Below, in pieces: positions 37,907 to 45,694 of a stretch of DNA of 64,000 bases (the first letter of the stretch is position 1; each line of letters opens with the position of its first letter). The notes beneath the pieces are model-generated. The model saw nothing but the letters and a program-made list of their open reading frames with translations. It was not told where the DNA came from and made no database searches. Position numbers and translations under genes: made by a program. This DNA comes from Nitrospinota bacterium (lineage in GTDB: Bacteria; Nitrospinota_A; UBA7883; JACRGQ01), in NCBI GenBank assembly GCA_016212275.1, contig JACRGR010000026.1:1-64000 (forward strand), written 5' to 3'.

Positions 37907-38533
37907 ATCGCATACGAAAAAGACGGGTTAAGGGTTAACCACAAGATACGGGTTCCGGAAGTAACGGTCATAGACGACACAGGCTTGAACATCGGCGCCG
38001 TTCCGACCGCCAAGGCGGTGGAGATGGCGCAAAGCCGCGGGCTGGACCTTGTGGAAGTGGCCCCGATGGCCAAACCGCCGGTCTGCCGCTTCATGGACTA
38101 CGGGAAATTCAAGTACCGGAAGAACAAGAAGGCGCACGAGGCCAAGCGGAACCAGAAAATAATCCGTGTGAAAGAAGTGAAGATGACCCCGCGCACCAGC
38201 GAGCATGACTACCAGTTCAAGCTGAACCACGCGAAGCGGTTCCTGGGCGAGGGAAACAAGGCGAAAGTGACGGTATATTTTAAAGGAAGGCAGATTGACC
38301 ACAAGGAACTGGGCCAGGCGATGCTGGACCGGTTCCTGGAAGACACGAAGGAATTCGCCGTGGTGGGGCAGACCCCGAAGCTGGAAGGACGCGCGCTGAG
38401 CATGATCCTGGAGCCGAAGGGAAAAATAAAAATGACCCCGCACCCGGCGCAGAAGCATGACGACGACGATGATGATGACGACGATCTGACGAAGGACATT
38501 TTGGAAAAAGGAGAGAGCAGTGCCGAAGATTAA
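37907..38533 (+). CDS. infC: Translation initiation factor IF-3 (ATC start, poly-Asp tail)
   Basis: A 208-residue factor that binds the 30S subunit and monitors the start codon. It shows the family sequence RVNHKIRVPEVTVIDDTG, AQSRGLDLVEVAP, CRFMDYGKFKY and VKEVKMTPRTSEHDYQFKL. No ATG, GTG or TTG suits the N-terminus. CAGGAG lies six bases before an ATC at 37907, matching the well-known AUU/AUC start used for IF-3 autoregulation in other bacteria. The C-terminus is extended by a run of nine Asp and an acidic tail (DILEKGESSAED) not seen in the core family. It overlaps rpmI by 14 bases. Confidence 0.9.
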   Translation: MAYEKDGLRVNHKIRVPEVTVIDDTGLNIGAVPTAKAVEMAQSRGLDLVEVAPMAKPPVCRFMDYGKFKYRKNKKAHEAKRNQKIIRVKEVKMTPRTSEHDYQFKLNHAKRFLGEGNKAKVTVYFKGRQIDHKELGQAMLDRFLEDTKEFAVVGQTPKLEGRALSMILEPKGKIKMTPHPAQKHDDDDDDDDDLTKDILEKGESSAED

Positions 38534-38720
38534 AACAAAGCGGTCCGCCAAAAAACGGTTCAGCGTGACCGCGAAAGGGAAAGTGAAAATGAAAAAAGCG
38601 TTTTTGCGCCATTGCCTCACCTGCAAGGACGCGAAACGCAAGAGGGACTTGCGCCAAGGCGGCCTGGTGGCCGAAGTGGACGCGAAACGGGTTCGGCGGT
38701 TTTTGCCGTACGAGTTTTAA
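38520..38720 (+). CDS. rpmI: 50S ribosomal protein bL35
   Basis: A 66-residue basic ribosomal protein with the family pattern PKIKTKRSAKKRF ... KMKKAFLRHCLTCKDAKRKR and ending FLPYEF. The start is GTG with AAAGGAG upstream, inside the end of infC, so its translation is coupled to that of IF-3. Confidence 0.96.
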   Translation: MPKIKTKRSAKKRFSVTAKGKVKMKKAFLRHCLTCKDAKRKRDLRQGGLVAEVDAKRVRRFLPYEF

Positions 38721-38729
38721 GGAGGAATC

Positions 38730-39095
38730 ATGGCGAGAGTTAAGGGCGGCCCCGCCTCCCATCAACGGAAAAGAAAAACACGCAAGCAGGCCGAAGGTTT
38801 TGTCGGTTCGCGCAGGGCGACTTACGTCCACGCGAAACAGACCGTCATCCGGGCCGGCGTATATGCCTTCCGCGACCGCCGGGTGCGCAAGCGCGACTTC
38901 CGCTCCCTGTGGATCGTCCGCATAAACGCCGCGGTGCGCTCCGAGGGGCTTTCGTACAGCCAGTTCATCAACGGCCTGAAAAAGGTCGGCGTGGAACTGG
39001 ACCGCAAGGTGCTGGCGGACATGGCGGTGAACGAACCGCAAGCGTTCGGCAAGATCGTGGGCAAGGCCAAAGAAGGTTTGAAGAAAGCCGCCTGA
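38730..39095 (+). CDS. rplT: 50S ribosomal protein bL20
   Basis: A 121-residue 23S rRNA-binding protein needed early in 50S assembly; pattern [34 protein letters not shown] and [17 protein letters not shown] precedes the ATG. In other bacteria bL20 represses its own operon by binding the leader. Confidence 0.97.
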   Translation: MARVKGGPASHQRKRKTRKQAEGFVGSRRATYVHAKQTVIRAGVYAFRDRRVRKRDFRSLWIVRINAAVRSEGLSYSQFINGLKKVGVELDRKVLADMAVNEPQAFGKIVGKAKEGLKKAA

Positions 39096-39104
39096 GGTCC
39101 ACCC

Positions 39105-40136
39105 TTGGCGGCGCAAACCCTTATCGAACGGCTCCAGGGACTCAAGGCCCAAGTTGCGTCCCTGCCCTCCCCCGCCGACGAGCGGGAACTGGAGGCGCTC
39201 CGCGTAAAATACCTCGGCAAAAAGGGGACCGTCTCGCTTCTTTCGCAGGAGATGGCCTCCGCGCCGAAGGATGAAAAGCCCGTTGCGGGAAAACTCCTGC
39301 AGGAAGTGCGCGGCGGGCTGGAGACCATGCTGGAGCAGGCCCGTGTGCGCCTGACGCGCGAAAAAATCCAGAAAGAGATAGAACAGGAGTTCTTCGACAT
39401 CTCCCTGCCCGGAAGCGAGCCGGAGTTCGGCGCGCGCCACCCGATAGCCGCCGTGATGGACGAGATCGTGGACATCTTCACCGGCATGGGTTTCCAGGTG
39501 GAAGAAGGGCCGGAGGTGGAAAGCGACTACTACAACTTCGAGGGACTGAACTTCCCCGCCGAACACCCCGCGCGCGACATGCAGGACACCTTCCATCTCA
39601 CGAACATCGAGCGGCTCCTGCGCACACACACCTCGCCGGTGCAGGTGCGCGCAATGCAAAAATACGGGCCGCCGCTTTCCGTCATCGCCCCCGGCAAGGT
39701 GTACCGGTGCGACGCGGACATCACCCACTCGCCGATGTTCCATCAGATCGAGGGGTTCACGATAGACAAGAAAATAACGATGGGCGACCTGAAAGGGACG
39801 CTCCAGACGTTCATCCAGCGCCTGTACGGGCCGAAGACCGCCATCCGCCTGCGCCCCTCGTTCTTCCCGTTCGTGGAGCCGGGTGCCGAGGTGGACGTTT
39901 CGTGCGTCATCTGCGGCGGCAAGGGGTGCCGGGTGTGCAAGCACACCGGCTGGCTGGAAATATTGGGCGCGGGGATGATACACCCGAACGTGATGCGCGC
40001 GTCGAAAATAGACCCGGCGCAATGGAGCGGATTCGCGTTCGGCATGGGCATCGAACGTATCGCCATGCTGAAGTACGGCGTGGACGACATCCGCCTGTTC
40101 TTCGAAAACGACCTCCGCTTTTTAAGGCAGTTCTGA
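39105..40136 (+). CDS. pheS: Phenylalanine--tRNA ligase alpha subunit
   Basis: A 343-residue catalytic subunit: N-terminal coiled coil (ERELEALRVKYLGKKG), motif 2 (APGKVYRCDADITHSPMFHQIEG), FFPFVEPGAEVDVSC and motif 3 (GFAFGMGIERIAMLKYG). The start is TTG with TGAGG seven bases upstream. pheT begins two bases after its stop. The cysteine cluster CVICGGKGCRVCKHTG is expanded relative to many homologues. Confidence 0.96.
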   Translation: MAAQTLIERLQGLKAQVASLPSPADERELEALRVKYLGKKGTVSLLSQEMASAPKDEKPVAGKLLQEVRGGLETMLEQARVRLTREKIQKEIEQEFFDISLPGSEPEFGARHPIAAVMDEIVDIFTGMGFQVEEGPEVESDYYNFEGLNFPAEHPARDMQDTFHLTNIERLLRTHTSPVQVRAMQKYGPPLSVIAPGKVYRCDADITHSPMFHQIEGFTIDKKITMGDLKGTLQTFIQRLYGPKTAIRLRPSFFPFVEPGAEVDVSCVICGGKGCRVCKHTGWLEILGAGMIHPNVMRASKIDPAQWSGFAFGMGIERIAMLKYGVDDIRLFFENDLRFLRQF

Positions 40137-40137
40137 C

Positions 40138-42513
40138 ATGAAACTCAGTTACCTGTGGCTGAACGAATGGGTGGAGCATTCCCTGCCGCCCGAAAAGCTG
40201 GCCGAGGGGCTTACCGGGCTGGGGTTGGAAACGAATATCGTGGAAGACCGCCGGGGCGCGTTCAAGAACGTGGTCGTCGGCAAAGTGGAATCGGTCAAGC
40301 CGCACCCGAACGCCGACAACATCCGCCTGACCACCGTGAACGCGGGAACGGAAACGCTCCCTATCGTGTGCGGCGCGAAAAACGTGGCCGAGGGGCAAAC
40401 GGTGGCGGTGGCGCTCATCGGCGCGGCGCTCCCCAACGGAATGAAAATAGAACTGCGCAAAATACGCGGCGAGACCTCTTGCGGCATGATCTGCTCCGAA
40501 ACGGAGCTAGGGTTGGGCGCGGAATCCTCCGGCATCATGGTGTTGGACGATTCATTGAAACCGGGAACGCCCCTTGCCGAGTGCATCGAGATAGAAGACA
40601 CGCTATTTGAAGTGGACCTCACGCCGAACCGGGGCGACTGCCTGAGTGTGCTGGGCGTGGCCCGCGAGGTGGCGGCCCTTACCGGCGGAAAACTGAAAGT
40701 CCCCGCCCTTACCCCTCCCGCAAGTGGCATAGCGGGGCTGACAGTGAAGATAGAAAACGCTTCCGCCTGCCCGCGTTACACGGCGCGCGAGATCAGCGGG
40801 GTGAAGATAGCCCCCTCGCCGCTGAAAATCCGGCGCAGGCTTTCCGCGTGCGGCATCCGCCCGATCAATAACGTGGTGGACGTCACCAATTACATCCTGC
40901 TGGAAACCGGCCACCCGCTCCACGCCTTCGACCGGCGCGACATCAGCGGCGGAACTATCGTCATCCGCAACGCGGCGGAAAACGAACCGTTCACCACGCT
41001 GGACGGAAAAACCCACACGCCGGGCGAGGGCGCGCTTCTCATCGCGGACGCCGCGCGCGGCGTGGCGCTGGCTGGCATTATGGGCGGTCAGAACTCCGAA
41101 GTGAAAAACGACACCGCCGATGTGATCTTGGAAACGGCCTACTTCAATCCGGTAGCCGTGCGCAAAACGGCAAAGAAACTCGGCATCGGCACGGAGTCCA
41201 GCTACCGTTTCGAGCGCGGGGTGGACCCGGACGGTGTTCCGCTGGCCAGCGCGCTCGCCGCGAAGATGATGGAAGAGATCGCGGGCGGAAAAGCGGGCGG
41301 GTTCATTGACCAGTATCCGGGCATGGCCCCGCGCCCCGCCATCACGCTCTCCACCGCGCGGTGCAACGATATGCTGGGGCTGGACCTGAAAGACGGGGAG
41401 ATGGAAAACTATCTTTCCCGGCTCGGCTTCGCCTGTAAAACGGCGGGCGGCGCCCTATCCGCCAAAGTGCCCAGCCACCGCCACGACATCAAGGAAGAAA
41501 TTGACCTCATCGAGGAGATATGCCGCCTGCACGGGTTCACCAACATCCCCGGCACGCTCCCGCGCCTGGCCCAGCACCAAGTGGGAACGGGCGGCGATAT
41601 GTATGCGCGGCGGCGCGAACTGAACCGACTGCTTTCGGCAAGCGGCTTTTACGAGACCATCAATTACTCGTTCATCAACCCGCTGTGGCGCACCCAGCTG
41701 GAGATGGCGGACGCGCGGGCCGCGGCGATGGAAAACCGGATAAACGCGGATTTGAGCGAACTGCGCACCTCGCTTTTGCCGGGGCTTTTGACCGTCACCG
41801 CGTTCAACCTGAAACAGGGGGCGGAAAACGTGACGCTGTACGAAACCGGCACGGTGTTCCGCATGGACGGCAACGGCGTGCTGGAAGAATTTTTGTCGGC
41901 GGGCGTTATGACCTGCGGCGACGAAGAGATTTTCGGCGCGAAGCTGGAACGCGGGTTCCACCGGCTGAAAGGCATTTTGACGAAAGTGATAAAGGCCATC
42001 ACTGGCACCGCGCCGGAATTCGCGCGCCCTTCCGCTCCCCGCAAGTATTTATACGACCACCGGCAGGCGGAAATAACCGTGGGCGGCCAAGTTGTCGGCA
42101 TCATGGGGCAGGCGCATCCGCTGGCGCTGGAGGCCTTCGACATTGATTGCGGGCTGGTGGGCTTTGAAATGTCCGTCAACGCTCTGGTACAATCCGGGGC
42201 AAAGGGTATGCGGGTGACCGCCATCCCGCGGTTCCCCGGCATAAAGCGCGACGTGGCTTTGCTGGTGGACGAGCGTACCGGGGCGGGCGCGGTGATGGAA
42301 ACGATACTGAAGACCGATCCGGCGAAGATACGCAGTTGCCGGTTGTTCGACCTGTACCACGGCCAGCAGGTGCCCGAAGGGAAAAAGAGCCTTGCGTTCC
42401 GGCTGTTTTTCCTGGACACTGAAAAAACCCTGACCGACGCGGCGGGGGATGCGATAATGAACGCGATACTGGCGCGGGTAAAGGAAACGCACGGGGCGGA
42501 AATAAGGGGATAG
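40138..42513 (+). CDS. pheT: Phenylalanine--tRNA ligase beta subunit
   Basis: A 791-residue subunit with an EMAP-type tRNA-binding domain at residues ~40-150 (VGKVESVKPHPNADNIRLT), the B3/B4 editing domain (NNVVDVTNYILLETGHPLHAFD), the B5 domain, the catalytic-like core, and the C-terminal FDX-ACB anticodon-binding domain (IPRFPGIKRDVALLVDE; LAFRLFFLDTEKTLTD). Complete and of normal length. Confidence 0.96.
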   Translation: MKLSYLWLNEWVEHSLPPEKLAEGLTGLGLETNIVEDRRGAFKNVVVGKVESVKPHPNADNIRLTTVNAGTETLPIVCGAKNVAEGQTVAVALIGAALPNGMKIELRKIRGETSCGMICSETELGLGAESSGIMVLDDSLKPGTPLAECIEIEDTLFEVDLTPNRGDCLSVLGVAREVAALTGGKLKVPALTPPASGIAGLTVKIENASACPRYTAREISGVKIAPSPLKIRRRLSACGIRPINNVVDVTNYILLETGHPLHAFDRRDISGGTIVIRNAAENEPFTTLDGKTHTPGEGALLIADAARGVALAGIMGGQNSEVKNDTADVILETAYFNPVAVRKTAKKLGIGTESSYRFERGVDPDGVPLASALAAKMMEEIAGGKAGGFIDQYPGMAPRPAITLSTARCNDMLGLDLKDGEMENYLSRLGFACKTAGGALSAKVPSHRHDIKEEIDLIEEICRLHGFTNIPGTLPRLAQHQVGTGGDMYARRRELNRLLSASGFYETINYSFINPLWRTQLEMADARAAAMENRINADLSELRTSLLPGLLTVTAFNLKQGAENVTLYETGTVFRMDGNGVLEEFLSAGVMTCGDEEIFGAKLERGFHRLKGILTKVIKAITGTAPEFARPSAPRKYLYDHRQAEITVGGQVVGIMGQAHPLALEAFDIDCGLVGFEMSVNALVQSGAKGMRVTAIPRFPGIKRDVALLVDERTGAGAVMETILKTDPAKIRSCRLFDLYHGQQVPEGKKSLAFRLFFLDTEKTLTDAAGDAIMNAILARVKETHGAEIRG

Positions 42514-42521
42514 GAAAAAGA

Positions 42522-42800
42522 ATGGAATCTCGCATCACGGAGCTTTCAGCGCGCGTGGAGCGGCTTTCAAAGGATTTGGTTGCGGTCAACAAGGACGTGG
42601 CGCGCCTGCGCCGCCTGCTGTTGGCCGCCGAAGCGAAGATCAAGGAACTTTCAGCCCCGGGCGGCAACGGGAACGGCGAGGGGGCGAACATCCTGGAGCT
42701 TACCCGGCAAGTCGAAAAATTCAAGCAAGAGCGCAAGACCATCAAGGACAAAGTGGAAAAGATGTCGGCCAAACTCGAAAAATTCTATCAGGGGGAATGA
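42522..42800 (+). CDS. Small coiled-coil protein (ZapB-like position)
   Basis: A 92-residue, almost entirely helical protein with heptads (ITELSARVERLSKDLVAVN; RLRRLLLAAEAKIKEL; VEKFKQERKTIKDKVEKM) and a short Gly/Asn break in the middle. It resembles ZapB or a septum-associated coiled coil and sits directly before zapA, which fits a division role. Sequence identity to ZapB is not visible by eye, so the name is positional. Confidence 0.65.
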   Translation: MESRITELSARVERLSKDLVAVNKDVARLRRLLLAAEAKIKELSAPGGNGNGEGANILELTRQVEKFKQERKTIKDKVEKMSAKLEKFYQGE

Positions 42801-42801
42801 G

Positions 42802-43158
42802 ATGCAACCGAAAGACATTACCGTAACCCTCCACGGGCGCGAATACCGCATCCGGAGTCCGTTCGAGAAAGAATACACGATGAAGCTGGCGAAGTACTGC
42901 GATTCCCTGATGAAGAATATCGGCTCCGCCACCGGCTCCACCGACTACCTTGGCCTTTCGGTGCTCACGCTATTGCAACTGGCGCACAACTACCACCAGC
43001 AGGCGGAACTGGCGCAAAAGCCGAACGCCAGCGTGGAAGCGGAGATCACGCGGCTGATAAACCTGCTGGACCAAGCGGAGCGGGACGCGGCATCGCACCA
43101 GGGCGCGCCGTTCGTGGAACCGCCGCCGCCCCCCGTCCACAGCGCCAACACGCTGTAA
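42802..43158 (+). CDS. zapA: Cell division protein ZapA
   Basis: A 118-residue FtsZ-ring stabiliser. The N-terminal beta-hairpin (KDITVTLHGREYRIRSP) is followed by the globular helix and a long coiled coil (NASVEAEITRLINLLDQAE). The C-terminal tail is Pro-rich and variable. The gene follows the coiled-coil gene by one base, and together they close the infC-pheT cluster. No 6S RNA is seen downstream, although zapA-ssrS linkage is common in Proteobacteria. Confidence 0.88.
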   Translation: MQPKDITVTLHGREYRIRSPFEKEYTMKLAKYCDSLMKNIGSATGSTDYLGLSVLTLLQLAHNYHQQAELAQKPNASVEAEITRLINLLDQAERDAASHQGAPFVEPPPPPVHSANTL

Positions 43159-43211
43159 TCCGGTCCGCAAACCGGCGCCCCCCCACGCCCCGCTTCTATT
43201 GCGGCATACAC

Positions 43212-43232
43212 AAATATGTGTTACACATATTT
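43212..43232. promoter_or_regulatory. Palindromic operator upstream of vapBC
   Basis: Perfect inverted repeat AAATATGTGT-T-ACACATATTT, 27 bases before the antitoxin start, the position expected for autorepression by a VapB/VapC complex. Confidence 0.65.
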
Positions 43233-43258
43233 ATGTGGAATAACCGTTGGAGGTCCCC

Positions 43259-43504
43259 GTGGAAAAACAGAACATCACCCTTTCGCTCCCCAAGACGCTT
43301 TTAAAAAAAGCCAAATCAATGGCCGCGATCAAAGGTAGCTCCATCAGTGAGATCGTCAAAGAAACCCTTGAGGAAAAGATCGGCGCCGAAAGCGGCTATC
43401 AGGGAGCCAAGAACAGGCAAATAGCCCTGATGAAAAAGTGCGCCAGCCTCGGCGGCAGGGGACGCATTCCCGTTTCGAGGGACGAACTCCATGAAAGGCG
43501 GTAA
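43259..43504 (+). CDS. Ribbon-helix-helix-type antitoxin (VapB-like)
   Basis: An 81-residue DNA-binding antitoxin: QNITLSLPKTLLKKAKSMAA and SSISEIVKETLEEKI form the ribbon-helix-helix core seen in DUF6364/CopG-like antitoxins. The C-terminal part would wrap the toxin. GTG at 43259 with TTGGAGG upstream is preferred to the TTG at 43247. It overlaps the PIN toxin gene by 14 bases. Confidence 0.85.
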   Translation: MEKQNITLSLPKTLLKKAKSMAAIKGSSISEIVKETLEEKIGAESGYQGAKNRQIALMKKCASLGGRGRIPVSRDELHERR

Positions 43505-43916
43505 GGTCTTCGTAGATACAAACATCATTGTTTACGCCTACGACCCATCCGCGGGGGAAAAACACCTGAAAGCCGCCGAGGTCATGTCCGGCCTTTGGGA
43601 ATCCGGGAACGGCGTTGTCAGCATTCAGGTGTTGCAGGAATTCTTTGTGACGGCGACAAGGAAGATGGGCAAGCCGATGGACGCCAAAACGGCGAAAACG
43701 ATTGTCGGCGACCTGCTCAAGTGGAAAACCGTTACGCCAAGCGGCGAGACGCTTCTGGATGCCATAGATATTTGCGGCAAACATCAATGCTCCTTTTGGG
43801 ACGCTATGATCATCTCATCGGCTTTGGAGGGGGGCGCGGAAAAGATATTGACGGAAGACTTCACCCACGGCCAGAAAATACGGGGCCTCCAACTCGAAAA
43901 CCCGTTCAGGGAATAG
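43491..43916 (+). CDS. vapC: PIN-domain toxin VapC
   Basis: A 141-residue PIN-domain RNase. The metal-binding acids are visible in FVDTNIIVYAYD (first Asp), the central E of VLQEFFVTA, and SFWDAMIISSA with LTEDF. VapC toxins cut tRNA or rRNA and are held by the antitoxin encoded just upstream. Confidence 0.93.
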   Translation: MKGGKVFVDTNIIVYAYDPSAGEKHLKAAEVMSGLWESGNGVVSIQVLQEFFVTATRKMGKPMDAKTAKTIVGDLLKWKTVTPSGETLLDAIDICGKHQCSFWDAMIISSALEGGAEKILTEDFTHGQKIRGLQLENPFRE

Positions 43917-43953
43917 CAACCATCCTCGCGTCCATCACCAGCGCCAACACGCT

Positions 43954-44217
43954 TTAGCGCGGCGGCCAGTTGCCTATAATTTGCAAGATAAAACCAAGCA
44001 AAAGGAATACCATGCCCCGTTTGGCGTTTTTTGATTGCTCAAGCCTATCTTTTACCGGAGGAAGCTCATCGTTTTCTTCCTCCTTATCCCCACAATAATA
44101 CGACTGACCAAGTTAAATCGCCTTTTCCTCCGAGATGATCAAGCCGTAGGAAAGAAAAATTACGCCGACCATATCCAGACAAAGACCGGCGATATTGCAC
44201 CACTTAAGAAAAGCCAT
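43954..44217 (-). pseudogene. Small two-helix membrane protein interrupted by one in-frame TAA
   Basis: From ATG 44217 the frame encodes MAFLKWCNIAGLCLDMVGV, then LSYGLIISEEKAI, and stops at TAA (44113-44115). The same frame then continues without another stop: LGQSYYCGDKEEENDELPP, VKDRLEQSKNAKRGMVF, LLLGFILQIIGNWPPR, ending at 43954. Two membrane helices flanking a charged loop make a coherent 87-residue protein, so the TAA probably replaced a GAA (KAIELG-like). A single nonsense mutation is the simplest reading; a sequencing error is possible. Confidence 0.7.
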
Positions 44218-44234
44218 ACTATTTGATTCGACCT

Positions 44235-44561
44235 TCACCCTTTCCCCGAATAGAGCACTTCGCCGTTGCGGGCGAAATCGGCGATCATCGAATCGCCGCG
44301 CTCCCATTCCTCCGGCGTCATGGCGACCGCCTCAATCGGCTGAAACACCACATAAACCGCTTTCGCCAGTATTTCGATCCTCTCCCAGAAATCTTTTCCG
44401 GCAAAATCCCTTGAAATCACCACCAGATCAATATCGCTGTCTTCCCTGAACGTACCGGTGGCGTATGAACCGTATAGGATTACTTTTTGCGGGTAAACGC
44501 CTTGCGCCTCGATCTCCCGGCAAAAGCGTTTGACGATTTCTTCTACTGCTTTTTTATCCAT
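44235..44561 (-). CDS. Minimal nucleotidyltransferase (MNT) domain protein
   Basis: A 108-residue protein of the polymerase-beta-like fold. The GS-x-DxD motif is intact (LYGSYATGTFREDSDIDLVV). It overlaps the upstream HEPN gene by 19 bases; HEPN/MNT pairs are two-component toxin-antitoxin modules in which MNT AMPylates its partner. Start: ATG inside the HEPN end. Confidence 0.9.
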   Translation of the reverse strand: MDKKAVEEIVKRFCREIEAQGVYPQKVILYGSYATGTFREDSDIDLVVISRDFAGKDFWERIEILAKAVYVVFQPIEAVAMTPEEWERGDSMIADFARNGEVLYSGKG

Positions 44562-44920
44562 GTCACCACCTCTGTGCTTTTAACAATAATATCCCTGACC
44601 CGTGCTTCATGGAAAGCAGTTTGCATTTTCTCCATATCCTCCGGATAACGGGTGGGAATCCCGGATTCGCTTAGCGTGGCAATGAACATGCCTACCCCTT
44701 CGGGAGGAGTAATGCCTATCAGGGTCATAAGCCGTACAAGGTTATGAGTCTTCGGAGGAATTGCGTTGAGTTTTTCGCTATAGAGTCCCTTCAGAGCCTT
44801 TTCGACCGCGAGATGGCATAGGAAAACGGAGTAGATATTCCGCCCGCCCTTGAGCATGTATTCGGCGGATTCAAGGTCGTAATCGGACTGCCGGAACCAT
44901 TCAGCGGTACGCTTTTCCAT
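44543..44920 (-). CDS. HEPN domain protein
   Basis: A 125-residue all-helical partner of MNT: EWFRQSDYDLESAEYMLKGG, FLCHLAVEKALKGLYSEKL and THNLVRL are typical of the HEPN/YutE family. The Rx4-6H motif of RNase-active HEPN toxins is not obvious, so catalytic activity is uncertain. TATTAT lies nine bases before the ATG. Confidence 0.88.
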   Translation of the reverse strand: MEKRTAEWFRQSDYDLESAEYMLKGGRNIYSVFLCHLAVEKALKGLYSEKLNAIPPKTHNLVRLMTLIGITPPEGVGMFIATLSESGIPTRYPEDMEKMQTAFHEARVRDIIVKSTEVVTWIKKQ

Positions 44921-44972
44921 ACTCGCTCAATAATAACAGTGTGACCGGTTAAAACCAATTTTCAGGTTATCT

Positions 44973-45692
44973 TTATCCCTTCAATAAGTCGCTGTGGAGG
45001 GGAAGCACCACGCCGCTGACGCCGGACGATTCCGGCCCCGCAAGGAACGCAATCGCGGAGGCCACCTGCTCCGGGGAGAGCATAACAAAGTCGGAGTTGG
45101 GGAACGCCGAATGCAACATCGCGGTGTTCACCGCGCCGGGCGCCACCACGTTGGCGCGGATGCCGTACTTCTTCCCCTCCACCGCCAGCACTTCGGTCAG
45201 CCCCACCACGCCGAATTTCGAGACGGTGTACGCGCCGAAACCGGGAAACTTCTCCACCCCCTGCACACCGGCAAGGGACGACACGTTCACGATGCTCCCC
45301 CCCTTGCCTTTCATCAGGTTGAACGCCTCGCGGCAACACAGGAAAACCCCGGCGGTGTTCACCGCGAACACGCGGTTGAATTCCTCCAGCGAGGTGTTTG
45401 CCACGAATGTCCCGCCAAAAACACCGGCGTTGTTCACCAATATGTCCAGCCCGCCGAATTCCCGTTGAACTCCTTCGAAAAGTTTTTTTACCTGCGCTTC
45501 GTCCGAAACGTCGCAGGTAAATCCTTTTGCCACTCCCCCTTTGGCGGCGATGAGTTTCACCGTTTCGTCCACTTCGCCCGCCGTCCGCGCGCACACGGCA
45601 ACCTTCGCGCCGCGCTCCGCCAGCAGTTGGGCCGTCGCGCGCCCTATTCCCCTGCCACTCCCCGTCACCAGCGCCGTTTTTCCTTTCAGCAT
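44973..45692 (-). CDS. SDR-family 3-oxoacyl-ACP reductase-like oxidoreductase
   Basis: A 239-residue short-chain dehydrogenase. The NAD(P)-binding TGSGRGIGRATA, NNAGVFGG and catalytic Ser (VNVSSLAGV) with YTVSKFG (Tyr-Lys) are all present; APGAVNT follows. It is FabG-like in sequence but lies alone after a glycosyltransferase gene, so fatty-acid synthesis is not assured. ATG 45692 lies two bases after the glycosyltransferase stop, with GGGGGTGG upstream. Confidence 0.9.
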   Translation of the reverse strand: MLKGKTALVTGSGRGIGRATAQLLAERGAKVAVCARTAGEVDETVKLIAAKGGVAKGFTCDVSDEAQVKKLFEGVQREFGGLDILVNNAGVFGGTFVANTSLEEFNRVFAVNTAGVFLCCREAFNLMKGKGGSIVNVSSLAGVQGVEKFPGFGAYTVSKFGVVGLTEVLAVEGKKYGIRANVVAPGAVNTAMLHSAFPNSDFVMLSPEQVASAIAFLAGPESSGVSGVVLPLHSDLLKG

Positions 45693-45694
45693 CG

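Noticed and set aside
43159-43246. 6S RNA downstream of zapA
   Set aside because: The gap is only ~88 bases and shows no long bulged hairpin.
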